Positions 34,384 to 61,410 are shown, counted from the first letter of the stretch. The stretch: 64,000 bases of DNA from Batrachochytrium dendrobatidis JAM81 (GCF_000203795.2 NW_006281099.1:2297774-2361773), one strand, 5' to 3'. The notes: generated by a model from the sequence alone, not told the origin. Numbers and translations: made by a program.

Positions 34384-36223
34384 ATGCTTAAAGCAACACC
34401 CAAGGCAGGATGGAATTCCAGTACAAAGTTGCCTTGCAGTAAACCTGCAAAGTCTGCAACCAGTTCATTGTCTGCACGTCCTCCTTCAGTATCGCCTGTA
34501 TCTAGTTCACCTCACTCTACCCACCAGCCCATTATTTCACCTGCTGGCTCTACAGCAAAGCATGCTCAAGGCACAATTCATCCAGGGTTAGTCAATACTA
34601 CTCAACGCGCATCAACTGCAAACACACGGCGACCAACCAGCACTATCAAGCCACGAACCTCTACCACTATCAGAGCTTTTGGAGAAGTGTCTAGTGTGAA
34701 ATCCACTCATCCATCTACTGGGTCTGGGGTATCTGCTGGCTATCATTCTCCTTATGGACACGTTAAACCCAAGTCCAAATCTAGCCATCAAGATATGGTA
34801 GTCAAGGAGTATCAAAAGATATTGGAAACCAAAAACACCAGCGATCGTGAAATGCGAGAGTCGCTTAAACTGCTTCGGAATTTGATTCTTATCGAGGGAA
34901 TTCCAAACACTCCAAGGGTATGTTTGGGTTAGATATTGCTTAGTGTGGTATCAAAATGGACAGTGTAATTCTGATCTACATTTCTGCTGAAACACTGTTA
35001 GGGGAATAATGTACATGGATGTGATTTAAGAGGACGGGTGTGGAAAGCGCTTATGGGAATATATCGCATTTCAGCTTTGGAATATACAACGCTCGTCCAA
35101 CGCGGCTCATGCAGTGTTGCAGAAAAGATCCAAAACGATACATTTAGAACTTTAATGACTGACAAGAGTTTTCAAAGCAGGGTTTCAAACGATATGCTTA
35201 CTCGTATTCTTAGTGCATTTGTATGGAAGGCTCAAGGTGAAATTTGCTTTGTTCAATAGTAGTCGCCTTAGAGTCAGCGCAGTCACCTTGTTTGAAATTT
35301 ACCATTTTTAACAACCCTATATTCATGAATCAGATCAACCACCATCTAGATTAATTAATATGCGATTTTCATATGTTCAAGGCATGAATGTATTGGCTGC
35401 ACCTTTTTTATATGTGCTCCCAGAGCTGGACGCATTTTATGCATTCAATACATTTATACATAACTCGTGTCCATTATATGTCCAGCCTGCACTTGAAGGT
35501 GTTCATTGTGGAATCAAGGTAATTCACAATTTTATTTTATAATAGGTTTGGTGTATCTATATTGACTGCTTGAGTGTAAAAGTACCGTTGATTTATTAGT
35601 ATTAATTTGATTTCAAATGGTGACATACATACTAGTTACTTGATCGCTGTTTAGAAGAGATTGATTCAGAGTTGTATGACTATCTCAAAAGCAAGCAGCT
35701 TACCGCAGCTGTTTATGCATTTCCATGTAGGCTTTCAAATATGTGTGATGTGTACTTGAGATATAAATTACAGACCTGGCTGTGTCTTACCTGTAATTCA
35801 ATATAGCCATCATGACGTTTTCAGCCTGCACACCGCCGCTTGATCAAGTACTGCATCTGTGGGATTTTTTCCTGGCATATGGAGTTCATCTTAACATTAT
35901 ATGTACTGTATCTCAGGTGATCCATATTAAACGAGATCTGATGGCAAGTCTCAGGTAAAAGCAATATTAGAGTTGGATCATTCATGTAAATGAGAAATAT
36001 ATTGATTTAAGATTTCCAGCTAATTTAAACTATTCCATTGATTAGTCCCATGAAACTTTTGCGATCTTTCCCAGAACTTAATGCACAGAGTATTATTGCT
36101 ACAGCCAAAACCCTAATTCCACTGATCCCAGAAGATCTTTATGATATGCTTGTGCGTCACACGTTCGACCCGATCGTGTGCGAGATGCTGTTGCAAGAAA
36201 ACGAGGATATAGCTATTGCCTGA
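34384..36223 (+). CDS. BUB2: BUB2-type TBC-domain GTPase-activating protein
   Basis: Six exons or so, start ATG 34384, stop TGA 36221-36223. The first about 110 residues are a Ser/Thr/Pro-rich disordered region, longer than in yeast Bub2. The TBC domain follows: DLRGRVWKALMGIYRIS, KIQNDTFRTLMTDKSFQSRV, MRFSYVQGMNVLAAPFLYVL, HNSCPLYVQPALEGVHCG, TFSACTPPLDQVLHLWDFFL and SPMKLLRSFPELNAQSII. The NDTFR arginine motif and the YVQGM glutamine motif of Rab-type GAPs are both present. Bub2/Cdc16 acts with Bfa1 on the GTPase Tem1/Spg1 at the spindle pole to delay mitotic exit or septation. It shares a 60-bp tail-to-tail gap with CEP20. Confidence 0.9.
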
Positions 36224-36283
36224 TTGAGTTTTTAATTTACTATTCTTTCAAATAAACAAATAGTCGGTTTATTCAAATATGCA

Positions 36284-37117
36284 TTAGGTGATTTTTGAAG
36301 CCAGTCCCGCAGATATTTTTTTAGCAGAATCTATTGAGATTTGATCATGGCTGTTGGTTTCTGTCCAGAACCTTGACTGTCTATAAGGCTGCTGTTCCGC
36401 CACAACGCGATCTGGGTTTACAAGAGACTTGTGTTTGTATGCTAGCCCATAAAGCAAAGGTCTACAAATAATTGATGTGAGGCTCAACCAGCTGACAAAT
36501 TCCAGCAGCTATATTTTTGAAATTGGCTCAAATCATCAAGATTAAGCCTACATGTTTTCTGGATATAGTCTTGGATGAATGCTCAATTCTTGAGAAATGT
36601 GCTCTCTAGTTGGGATGTCTTTAGATAGTCTGGATTCTATTGAAATCAAATATACGGTCAAAAGGATTAAACAATCCAACTGACATGCTTTTTCGCAAAC
36701 ATATTCAAGTTTACCAGTAGTAAACACCGATAGAGAATGTCCATAACCATTATACTGCAGATATTCTCGAACAAGCTCGTTCATCACGGCCGTTTCTTTT
36801 GGCACTGCAATCGGAGAGAATTCTTCCTAGTAGTTGACAAACATAAGCCAGATTAAGAGTTTCAGTAGAGTGACAGACCAGCGATATATGCAGTGCTGAT
36901 TTAGCCATGGTACTGTTAATAGTATACCTCATCTAATGCCTTGAACAGCTCTGCTCGCATGGCCGCTTCTAATTTAGCAGTAACACCTCGAGCTCGCAGA
37001 TTCTGCTTGAGAGCTATAAACATAATATAGATGAGCCGACAGTAAATAACACTTTTTATTGAATATAGACTCATACTATGAGTACAAACCATCTTTTAGG
37101 TCATCATATGCCGACAT
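36284..37117 (-). CDS. CEP20: CEP20/FOR20 (FOPNL) centriolar LisH protein
   Basis: Five short exons. ATG 37117 gives MSAYDDLKD, then (exon 2) ALKQNLRARGVTAKLEAAMR and AELFKALDE, then a LisH motif MNELVREYLQYNGYGHSLSV, then RLSKDIPTREHISQELSIHP, then PLLYGLAYKHKSLV to the stop at 36284. This order and the NIPLLYG joint, formed by splicing ENI-P, match animal FOR20. FOR20 is a centriole/basal-body and centriolar-satellite protein needed for cilium assembly; here it would serve the zoospore basal body. The extension after PLLYG is lineage-specific. The 3' end lies 60 bp from the BUB2 stop on the other strand. Confidence 0.85.
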
Positions 37118-37581
37118 GGTTGATTTTTAGGTTTGAATCAAGTTTAAAAACTGAATGTTTAAAAATAGCTTGAAATACGAGCCAGTCACACAATGTTTAC
37201 TTGAAATGTTTGGAGGAAAGGAAAGTTGGAGGTCAAGGATGTGAACATTCACTCTGTATTTTTGTACATGAATGAGCACGGAGATCAATGAATTAAAGTT
37301 TATAAAACAATGTCCAGTAAAACTGTTTATCATATATTTCGACTTATTTAGTATTTCATTTTACGTGAATACGGCTGTAAACAATGTACATAAACTATAC
37401 TTTTGAACTGAAATGATTCTCATTTGGCATAGCCATATATTGTATGATCGACAAGTTTGGTAATAGAAACCATAGTAAAAAGCATTTCATTTCAAGGTTT
37501 TGGAGTGAATCATTTGCAAAACAATATGCTAGTTTAGCAACACAACTGGGCGACGTGGTAGCGCCAAGAAACTCGACAAGA
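37118..37581. other. Spacer between CEP20 and S1P lyase with repeat fragments
   Basis: No gene is supported. It includes CEP20 promoter sequence and the 3' side of the DPL1 gene, plus two pieces of the dispersed element at 37351-37450. Confidence 0.4.
37351..37450. repeat. Dispersed MITE-like element, two oppositely oriented fragments
   Basis: GTATTTCATTTTACGTGAAT (37351-37370) is a terminal repeat. About 60 bp on, the element core appears on the minus strand (GATCATACAATATATGGCTA, 37429-37448). In the intact copies these two blocks are not arranged this way, so this locus is rearranged or formed by two insertions. Confidence 0.5.
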
Positions 37582-39866
37582 CTATATCATTGTGAGTCCG
37601 TCAAGAAACCCTTGGGCTACTTCAGCAATGATCGAACGATCGTCCACAGTGGCAGCGGTACCATAAATAGCAGCCAAGTCTCCATTTCCAGCTGTCGGGT
37701 CTTTTTGAAGAATCTCAACAGCCTCAGCAACGTCAGCAATCAAGTGATCTACAATAGGAACGGTGAGTATGGTACATGCAATATGGACAGACGCAGGAAA
37801 TTGAAGCACATTCAAGTGCCATCCTTTGCGAGAAACCAAATCTGCAACCGCATATGTTTTTATTGGATGTATAGCCTCAAATGCTACAACTGTAAGCAGT
37901 GGGTCGCCCATGATCCGAATTCCTGGAATAGCAGCGAGTCTAAATTAAAAGTCGGGATGAGTATAATATCAATAATATCCAAGCAAGATTTAAAAATGTA
38001 ATATACCCTGCACGAATTCTGCGAGCTGCACCAATAATATCTTTTGTAGTCTGCACATAACCGTCTATACCAAATTTAAGCATAGCTGTCCAGCACCCAG
38101 CAATCAACGCGCCTGGACGAGAACCAGCAACAGACGGGGATCCATAAACACCTCCTTTGACATTCAATAATATATTCAATGGGTTAGAAAGTAAAACTCC
38201 AAGTTCCACTCAATGTGTCTGTATCACAAGGAAAATAGAATCAATTTGGAAAACACACCTGGCCACATTGTTTGAACAAAATACTGGTATTTGCGAATGT
38301 CCTTGGATTTATAAAGAATCACGGATGATCCTTTTGGAGCAAAGCCATATTTATGGGGATCTACTGAAATGGAGGTAACTCCATCAACACGAAAGTCGGT
38401 TTTGTAAGGAAGTGGAAACCCAGCCATTTCAGCAAATGGAACAATGAAACCACCAAGGCATGAGTCGACGTGCATGCCAATCTTGTGCTTTTTGGCAAGC
38501 GCGGCAAGTGCAGGAATATCGTCGGCAATTCCGTGCGAAAATCCAGGAGTAGATCCTGCAATCAAAATGGTGTTTCTGTTGATTGCACGAGCAACTTTGC
38601 CAACATCCACCTTGCCTGATTTGGGGTCGACAGCAATGTGTATAATAGTAACCCCAAAATAATTTGCACCTTTATCAAAAGCAGCATGCACTGTAATAGG
38701 AACCACCCTATCGAGGACAAATATGAGTTGTCAAAAAGTTGAAAGTACCACTTTAGTTGGTGCATATGCCAAATGAAAATGGATTGCGAATTAAAACACT
38801 TACATCTCAGGTTCAGTGATACCGCGCAACTCCTTGGCCATATCACGGTAAGCCTTGATTGCCATTAAAATGCTCTCTGTTCCACCAGAAGTAACAGAAC
38901 CGCAAACGCCTGCCGAGCCATTATACATGGCAGCAACCATGGAAACAATCTCGGCCTCCATTTGACGAACACCAGGAAAGACTTCTGGGTGGAGTGGCTT
39001 AGAATCAGTATAAAGTACATATTGGCAGTTGTACAAAATAATTAGCATAAAAAATCAAATGATATTGGCATTTTAAACTAATACATACATTTGAAATGCT
39101 AAACATGCCATAAGCTTCAGTCAAGATTGAGCAAAGATCTTCTCCGCCATGATATATAGTCCCCGAAACACGACCACCTTCCCAATCTACATCTCCCATA
39201 TTTTTATATCTAGAAAGCTCTACACGCAGCTCTCGCTCGCTCAATCCTTTGTCTGGTAGTCTCAGATATATTTTGTCGCCAGGAGCGTGGTGCACCATTT
39301 TTTTGTGAATAGACTTTACAGTCTTGTCGATCTGCTGTTGCACCAATGCATTTGCAGACGAGCTACTTGAGCGAACAATACTAATGATTGACTGTGTCAC
39401 CAAAGTAAAAACATTTGATTGATTACAAGATGTACATGTTAATAATACTGGGTATAGAAACCTCTATTAAACAATGAAAATGACTGGACTCGAGTATAAA
39501 AATATTGACTGGCACATCAGCTCAATACAAACTTGATCATGCAGTTATACAAAAGAATGTTTCCTGAGCAGTATCTATATCATGCTATCACGTCCATAGA
39601 GCTCAAGCAAATGTGTAACAGATGAATAAAATACACATGATATACATATGTTTAAAGTTATTTGAAACTATACTGACCTGGATAACTAGACGACGATAAT
39701 GCATTCCAGTAGCAACCAATCCCTTTGCACGCAGCTGACGCATAACAGCTTTCAGCAAGCGATACACAGTGACCAAAAGTAAAATATTCTTGACAACTTC
39801 CATTGCTGGCTTGCGCAGAAACTGAGTCACAAGCTGCTGGATATGCCAGACCTGAGAGTTTGACAT
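37582..39866 (-). CDS. DPL1: Sphingosine-1-phosphate lyase
   Basis: Exons include 39678-39866, 39089-39391, about 38818-38998 and several more down to the stop at 37582. An N-terminal membrane helix ([19 protein letters not shown]) anchors the protein in the ER. The PLP decarboxylase-fold domain has [91 protein letters not shown], and the PLP lysine in [17 protein letters not shown], followed by [12 protein letters not shown]. The enzyme splits sphingosine- or dihydrosphingosine-1-phosphate into phosphoethanolamine and a long-chain aldehyde, the exit of sphingolipid breakdown. Length and order agree with the family. Confidence 0.95.
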
Positions 39867-40407
39867 TTTTGTATTTATAAAAATGATAGATCAGCAGTTT
39901 GGTATTGTCAAGGGTCAAGATAAACTCGATTTATTTGGACTGGATTTGAATCTGGCAACACCCACGTGTTTATAGTCATGCTGACTTACTTGGCAAGCAA
40001 TGATTCTGCTATAATGCATTATGACTTGAATCCAGCAAGTGTGCTGCCATATATTTTAATTAAATCCACTGCAACACTCATTTTCTGGAGAATCAACTAT
40101 AATCAAAGATATCTGCACGATGACTGTGCAGCTAGCGGATGTTTGCTGTTCTTGGTATTGATCTTGATCTGACGCGAGTTCAGCATTTCATTTATAGTCT
40201 GTCAATCTAAACCAATTGTGTAATGTTACAGACGGAAGGCTCGTTTCCAAAATACTGCAACAGTCTGCTTGATGTTATTAAAATGTTTCCAAAACATGAT
40301 GAAATGGCTGTTGAAATATAAATAAATATCATCACCATTGTCGCTAAATCCATCCCTATCAGAATTCCAGTGTACAAATTACTCAATATTTTATGCTTAA
40401 ATAAATC
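39867..40407. other. Spacer between DPL1 start and CMC1 3' end
   Basis: About 540 bp with no supported gene. It is presumed DPL1 promoter on the left and CMC1 3' UTR on the right. No repeat copy or strong motif was seen. Confidence 0.4.
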
Positions 40408-41162
40408 TTATTCCACAATGTGGCCTGATGTCTGATACTGTGAAGGCCATCTGCCATTTGCGATCAGAAACTCTTTTTTTAATCGCAGCTCATCCTCACG
40501 GAACTTGTCTTTCCATTGCTCTGTCGAGTATTGCTTTAGACAGTCCTGTACTTTCTTGTTGGGCTCAGAGCAAGCAAATCCAATCGTCACTGTATGCTGC
40601 CGTGTACAATCCACTAGCTCTATTTGTTTCAAAATGATCCAGAAAAACTCGGGTTAGATTCAATAGAACAAAGTCGGATAAAAAGTAAAAGCCTTCAACA
40701 GTGTGCATTAGTTATTACCATCTAGAAGGCTTCGACACATGTCCCTAGAGTGTTTTTTCCATTTCTGAAGAGCAGCTTCCTATCAGCAATCACAATCAGG
40801 TGCAATCATTAGCAAATACATCTAAATCGATCAAAACATGAATTCATATCCTATACAGTAGTCGCTGTTGTGTGTTTTTGAAACACAAGGAGGAAGGTAT
40901 ACCCTATTTTCAACTACAATGAGGTTTATTCTGATAGGGTGTCCATTTTGCATCAAGCCATATCTACATATCATCAAGATGGCTTTTAAATAGATTTGAA
41001 ATGCTGCGTCGTCATTAATGTTTGACTGGTATGAACTTGTGATCCAAAGTGGAAAGAGTTGATTATAGTATATTCCTCAGCATAGTCTATTGTAAATACT
41101 TGGCTCGGTTACTTTCAAATACTAACCTCCTCTCCAGTGTTTAAAACAGCAATAACAGTCAT
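40408..41162 (-). CDS. CMC1: CMC1-type twin CX9C mitochondrial protein
   Basis: Three exons: first 12 codons from ATG 41162 (MTVIAVLNTGEE), a short exon starting at 40779 (EAALQKWKKHSRDMCRSLLD), and a last exon starting near 40626 and ending at 40408. Joining them gives two CX9C motifs: C-RSLLDELVD-C, with its codons split by the intron, and C-SEPNKKVQD-C. The tail (QWKDKFREDELRLKKEFLI) is the helix typical of CMC1/CMC2. These proteins are imported into the intermembrane space, oxidised by Mia40, and assist cytochrome c oxidase assembly and copper delivery. CMC1 is favoured over CMC2 by length and spacing, with moderate certainty. Its upstream region is almost entirely a transposon-like element. 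Confidence 0.75.
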
Positions 41163-41678
41163 TTGGGTATTTTTGCGGAAACTTTGAAAACAATTGCAGC
41201 CGTATTCAGGCGAAATGGAATGCCGAGAATTAGAAAATATTCACACCACAGTTTCAGTAAATCCCATTTGTTTAATCTCCAGCTCTTCAAACTAGACATT
41301 GGTGATTAGCATGGAAACAACTGCTGCATTCTTGAACTAAAACGCGAATGTATGTGATATTAGGATACAACAAAGTGGAGTTTGTAGAGTTTGACAGTCA
41401 ATCCAATATCTGGATTGCAATGAACGAATCTGGTGATCGTACAATGTATGGCTATCCCAAAAGTGAGGAAAATCAAAACTATAGTTTGACTGTGCACATC
41501 ATATGATGAAAAGTGTGTTTGGAGGAATTAACAGTGTCTAGTAAAGTTAATTCCTAATAGGAAAGTGCAACGAATATTTAACCATTTTTATTCCAAAGCA
41601 AAATAAAGTCACTGCAAGATAAATACAGAAATGTGTTCCATTTTACGTGAAAACAATTAACACGTCCATAGGATCTAA
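41163..41678. promoter_or_regulatory. Divergent CMC1/BEACH spacer occupied by a dispersed element
   Basis: The 516-bp gap between the two start codons holds the element at 41204-41652. Only about 41 bp (CMC1 side) and 26 bp (BEACH side) lie outside it, so both core promoters must overlap or sit within it unless transcription starts elsewhere. Confidence 0.5.
41204..41652 (+). mobile_element. MITE-like element with degenerate terminal inverted repeats (most complete copy)
   Basis: The left end ATTCAGGCGAAATGGAATGC (41204-41223) and the reverse complement of the right end GTGTTCCATTTTACGTGAAA (41633-41652) agree in 14 of 20 bases. Interior blocks (GATATTAGGATACAACAAAG, CAGTCAATCCAATATCTGGA, GTGATCGTACAATGTATGG, CACTGCAAGATAAATACAG) recur in order, with deletions, in the copies at 8.6-9.0 kb and 32.5-32.8 kb. 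At 449 bp it has no open frame of note, so it is non-autonomous. The transposase source is not in the window. Confidence 0.65.
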
Positions 41679-54210
<12,532 letters not shown>

Positions 54211-54690
54211 TTACAAAATGATAGACTTGATTAGGCAAATGAAGGATCGTTTCGATATGAATAAAGAATAGTTTTTATTGCAAATTCAGCTGCTAAAAAT
54301 GCACATGGCAATCCATTGCAGAGTAAACTCAAGTTTTGAATTTGACGGATTCTCTGCTCAAATATTCCAAAGGATTCTTCAATGCTTGAACAGCTGCACT
54401 GGACCGAGTGGAAACCTCGTCAAAATGGATGAAATTGAACTTTCCTGAAAACTCGAGAATTTATTGCAAAACCAGAGATCGTTTTTTATTAGTGGTGTTT
54501 TATTGTAAGGGCTGGCTTGTGATGTTGTGTTGAGTCGATTGGTAGTGGAAGCTGTATGTAGCATTCATGCTCTATTTTTGAGCCAGGGATGTACGGCTTT
54601 AAACTGCATTGGACATTGTAAACGCATTCATGTGCTAATCTATCCACTCTAATTTGATTTGAATCTAATGATAAATACAATAGTCTTATC
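54211..54690. other. Spacer between BEACH gene and Lon
   Basis: 480 bp with no supported gene, repeat copy or distinct motif. It holds the BEACH 3' UTR and the Lon promoter. Small minus-strand frames here are not conserved. Confidence 0.4.
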
Positions 54691-57600
54691 ATGTTTCCAT
54701 TGGTGCGACGACTCAATTCCTGCTCCATGACTCCTGCAGTACATCAATTAACTGGAATCTCCAAATGGCCGGTCACAGTTTCTATGTGTTCTATTCGTGC
54801 ATATACAAGCCATTCGTCAACTACCATCAATGGAATATCTCGTATTTCACTACTCTCAGATACAAGCGTCGCTAGATCGTCTAGTGAAACTACAACGAAC
54901 ACAGTGTTGCATTTGGCAAGGTACAGCAAGTTCCATTCATTCTCGCAGCCATTATTGCAACGTCGGGTTGCCAAGCTGGCTCGATCCAGGCTAATTACTT
55001 TGAAAGATGTTGAAGCCATAGAGGCAAAGAATACTGCACAAAATCCCACCGGCGGTGATGATAATTCATCTAATACTGGTGCGCCAGGTGATGCTGGAGA
55101 CTCGGATGATGGCAACTCGGGCAAAAAGCCTTCATTGAAACCTGCTGCAAAGAATGCCGAGTCTGAAGTAGATAACCCAGATTCGAATGAAGGCGATGCT
55201 GCGATTGAGATTAAAAACAGTGGCGACAAGTCTCGCCAAAGGAACATCAATGACAAGCAATCGAAATCTAAGAGCACTACAGATGCCATAATTCGAAGTC
55301 GTTCTATTCGCAAATCCACTGTTTTAGACTCATCTTCAGCTAATAATGGAGAGAATTCGGCCATTGAAAAAATCGTTGTACCCGATGAATATCCTCAACT
55401 TCTAGCGATCCCACTAACTCGACGACCTTTGTTTCCTGGATTCTACAAATCGCTTTACATTAAGGAACCAAAAGTCATTCGTGCAATTCAATCTTTGGTG
55501 GAGCATCGTCAACCCTATATCGGTATTTTTCTAGCCAAAGATGAAAACTCGGAAAATGACGTTGTAACAGATATCAGTGAAGTTTACAGAACTGGTGTTT
55601 TTGCGCAGATCACTAATACCTATCAAACGGGACCAGATAGTAACGCGCTGACCGTTGTGGTGTATCCTCACCGCCGAATCTGTATCAGTGAGCTTGTAAT
55701 GCCTCTTGTAGATGGAACTGTTGAACAGTCAAAGACGACCACCACTGAAATTACAGAGTTACACACGATAGAATCTGCTGAAGAAAAAGTAGCTGATGCA
55801 GATTCAGCCGAGACGGTCGTTAGTAAATCAGAAAACTTAATGGAGGAAAAGACTGATGAATCTATAGCTAGAGACACTGTCGAGGCTGAACAAGACGAAT
55901 CCGGTAGGTTAAAATTCAGTTTGGTATTTAAACCATAGATGTATGAATTTGTTCGTGTTTTGAGTCATACTAGGTATTTAACTCATGCATTGAAACTGTT
56001 GATTTTTTGAAATGTTTGTAGAATTGCCCAGGTTTCTTCCAGTTAATGCTCACTTGTTGCAGCACGATGTTCCTCTTGCCAACGTTGCAAATCTTGTTGA
56101 GCAACCTCACAGTCAAGATAATCGTCTTATTAAGGCAATTACCTCGGAGATTGTTAACGTATTGAAAGAAATTTCTCAACTCAATCCCTTGCTACGTGAT
56201 CAAATCATTAGCATTTCTGTTCAGACTGGAAATCTCTTGTTAGATCCTTCTCGACTGGCCGATTTTGCTGCTGCCGTGTCGTCAGGAGAGCCAAGTGAGC
56301 TACAGAGTATTCTTGAAAGTCTGGTCGTTGAAGAGCGTCTCCACAAGTCACTCGTTGTGCTTAAGAAAGAACTTGCCAACGCTAAACTGCAGCAAGAAAT
56401 CTCAAAGGAAGTCGAAAGAAAAATGACTCGCAAACAGCAAGAGTATTTTCTCATGGAACAACTCAAGGGTATCAAAAAAGAACTCGGTATGGAATCTGAT
56501 GGTAAAGAGAAGCTGGTTGAAAAATTCAAAGCAAAGGCCGCCAAACTACACATGCCTGAAGCAATCAAAAAAGTGTTTGATGAGGTATATAATATGTTTT
56601 TGTAATCCTTTAATGATCCAAAATAGTACTATTAATTACTGATGCATCTTTATGTCGTTGGGTTGTTTAGGAAATCAACAAGCTTCAACATCTTGAACCC
56701 GCGGCATCCGAGTTTAATGTTACACGCAACTACCTTGACTGGCTTACACAGATTCCATGGGGACAGAGTAGCAAAGAAAACTATAATATCAAACATGCTG
56801 TTACTGTTCTTGACGAAGACCATTATGGACTCAAAGATGTAAAAGAGCGTATTCTTGAATTTATTGCTGTTGGAAAGCTACGGGGAACTGTAGAAGGCAA
56901 AATTATCGCAATGGTCGGGCCACCAGGTACTTTTTAAATCCATTCACTCAATTCGTTCTAGTCTGTATATTGTATGCCATGTACTTGAGTGCATAAAGTT
57001 GTTTCTAACTCAATGTGATGCGCTGTGTGTTGATACAGGTGTAGGAAAAACCTCTGTTGGTAAATCTATTGCTCGTGCACTTGGCCGAGAGTTTTATAGA
57101 TTTAGCGTTGGTGGTTTATCAGATGTAGCGGAGATCAAGGGCCACAGGCGTACATATGTTGGTGCGATGCCAGGAAAGGTTGTTCAAGCATTGAAAAAGG
57201 TTCAAACTGAAAACCCTCTGATTATGATTGATGAAAGTAAGTTTACATTGTAACTTGACCCGAATTGCTTGTTTTCGGTTTGACACCTGTCTGCCATTGA
57301 TAACTTAAGAATCTTTTGATGGTTGAATTTTATTTACTTTCAAGTCGATAAGCTTAGTCGGGGGAATCAGGGTGATCCAGCAAGTGCTCTTTTAGAATTG
57401 CTCGATCCTGAGCAGAATAGCTCGTTTTTGGATCATTATCTTGATGTACCTCTCGATCTATCCAAAGTGTTGTTTGTTTGCACTGCTAATACACTCGATA
57501 CTATTCCTGCACCTTTGTTGGACAGAATGGAGATAATTACTTTATCTGGATATGTTGCAGAAGAAAAGATTGCCATTGCTTCCAAATATCTAGAGCCTGC

Positions 57601-58783
57601 ATCGCGCTTATCATGTGGGCTTACTGAAAAAGATGTTACCATCACTGACAAGGCATTCGATGTTTTGATTAAGCAATATTGTCGTGAAAGTGGTGTGCGT
57701 AATCTCAAAAAGCAGATTGACAAGATTTTTCGCAAGGCTGCATTTAAAATTGTGGATAGCGAGATTGCTGTTCAGCCAGCTACATCTGACACGAGTGCGG
57801 CTGCCGAGTCCGTTCCATCGACTGACTCGTTGACTACAGTAACTAATACCACTGCCATGCCATCAACACAGTCAGAAGATTCGATTTCTGAATCTACCAT
57901 TCCACCACATACACAAATAGCTCACAAGTCAAAAGAATTGATTACCATTACACCAGAAAACTTGCATGAATATGTTGGATCGCCTATTTTCACATCAGAT
58001 CGACTGTATGAAGAAACACCGCCTGGTGTTGTTATGGGACTGGCGTGGACACAAATGGGTAAGTGTTGAAATCAGATATTTGGAAAAAATGCAATTGTAT
58101 TGTTATATATTGGTAATCTAATGCAAAAATGTATGGGTTTGAAAGGTGGATCATCGCTGTTTATCGAGTCTGTTTTGGATTCTCCTTTTACAGATGAAAA
58201 CAAACCATCCTTTCAACGAACTGGTCAAATGGGTGACGTGATGAAGGAAAGTACTACCATTGCATACACATATGCCAGAGCAATCTTTGCCAAGCGTTTC
58301 CCTGAAAACGATTTTTTCAAAAAGGCAGGCATTCACATGCATGTTCCTGAAGGTGCAACACCCAAAGATGGTAAGCAGTTTAAAGTGACAGTATACGTAA
58401 ATGGAGTCTGTATCATATTATGGAGCTAACCTGATACGTCTGTATATTGTGGTGATACGCAATTGTTATATTCTATTATTTAAATAGGACCCTCGGCCGG
58501 ATCTACAATGACCACATCACTTCTTTCATTGGCATTGAACAGACCAGTTATTCCTGATGTTGCCATGACAGGTGAAATCACTCTTACTGGTAAAATCCTC
58601 AAGATTGGAGGTGTCAAGGAAAAGTCTATTGCAGCCAAACGCAGTGGTGTCAAGCATATCATTTTTCCAAGCGCAAACAAGAGTGATTGGGATGAACTTC
58701 CCGACTATATCAAAGCAGGACTTAATCCACATTTTGTTAAATGGTACGATGAGATCTATGCAATTGTGTTTCCAGATATTTAA
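54691..58783 (+). CDS. PIM1: Mitochondrial Lon protease
   Basis: Six or seven exons, start ATG 54691 ([13 protein letters not shown]), stop TAA near 58783. The N-terminus is Arg/Ser-rich, a mitochondrial presequence, followed by an acidic linker. The substrate domain starts ATG-distal at [20 protein letters not shown]. The AAA domain has Walker [14 protein letters not shown], split by an intron after GPPG (about 56.93 kb), and Walker [16 protein letters not shown], split by an intron between 57.24 and 57.34 kb. Catalytic Ser lies in [11 protein letters not shown] (codon 58493-58495, just after an intron), and catalytic Lys in [13 protein letters not shown] low-complexity Ser/Thr insertion lies at about 57.77-57.93 kb. 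The enzyme removes oxidised and unassembled matrix proteins and maintains mtDNA. Confidence 0.95.
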
Positions 58784-59365
58784 ATTGTCCGTAAAATGTC
58801 ACTGGCATCAACCGAGATGGAGGGCAAACCACTATTTAGTCAGCAGATGACTTTGAACTTTTGGATTATCGAGTGATTGTGAAACAATAAAAGGCTTGAG
58901 TTTACAAGCAACTCGTTTGTAACTCTAAACCAGTACTATTTTGTCAACTAAATGTGTACTATCATTACTCATGTATTCATCCAAGTCATGTATAGACAAT
59001 ATGATGATATTTAGCAGCCTCATTAACTTGAGAAATGGATCAAGTATTAAAAGCATAAACCCCCAATTTAATCAAATTGTATAAACCTTGACAGTATAAT
59101 TGTAACTCGGTGATTGTATTTACCAAAGAAGTGATGTAGTAAGGGATCCGTGCTGTAATGGGGCACTTGATCACCACTTGCACAGATATATTTGAAAGTC
59201 AATTTAAGAGCAGTGAATAACGGTGAAAAAACCCAAATATAGATTTGAATAAAGCCTAAATTTAAAATAAACCAGCTGGTCATAGCGAATCAAAACATCG
59301 ACTTTGTAAGCCAAAATAGTAGGAATGCGATCAGGCGTGGTAAAAGTTGAAACTCAGCACTGCGA
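58784..59365. other. Tail-to-tail spacer between Lon and PP2A
   Basis: 582 bp without a gene. AACTCGGTGATTGTA at about 59104-59118 is identical to 15 bp of the dispersed element core near 6270-6287, but nothing else of the element is evident. One TCGAGT is at 58869. The rest is presumed 3' UTR sequence. Confidence 0.4.

Positions 59366-61410
<2,045 letters not shown>

Noticed and set aside
54744..55364. 206-codon frame antisense to the first Lon exon
   Set aside because: It mirrors the Ser/Asp-rich Lon presequence and linker; low-complexity coding sequence often leaves an open antisense frame.
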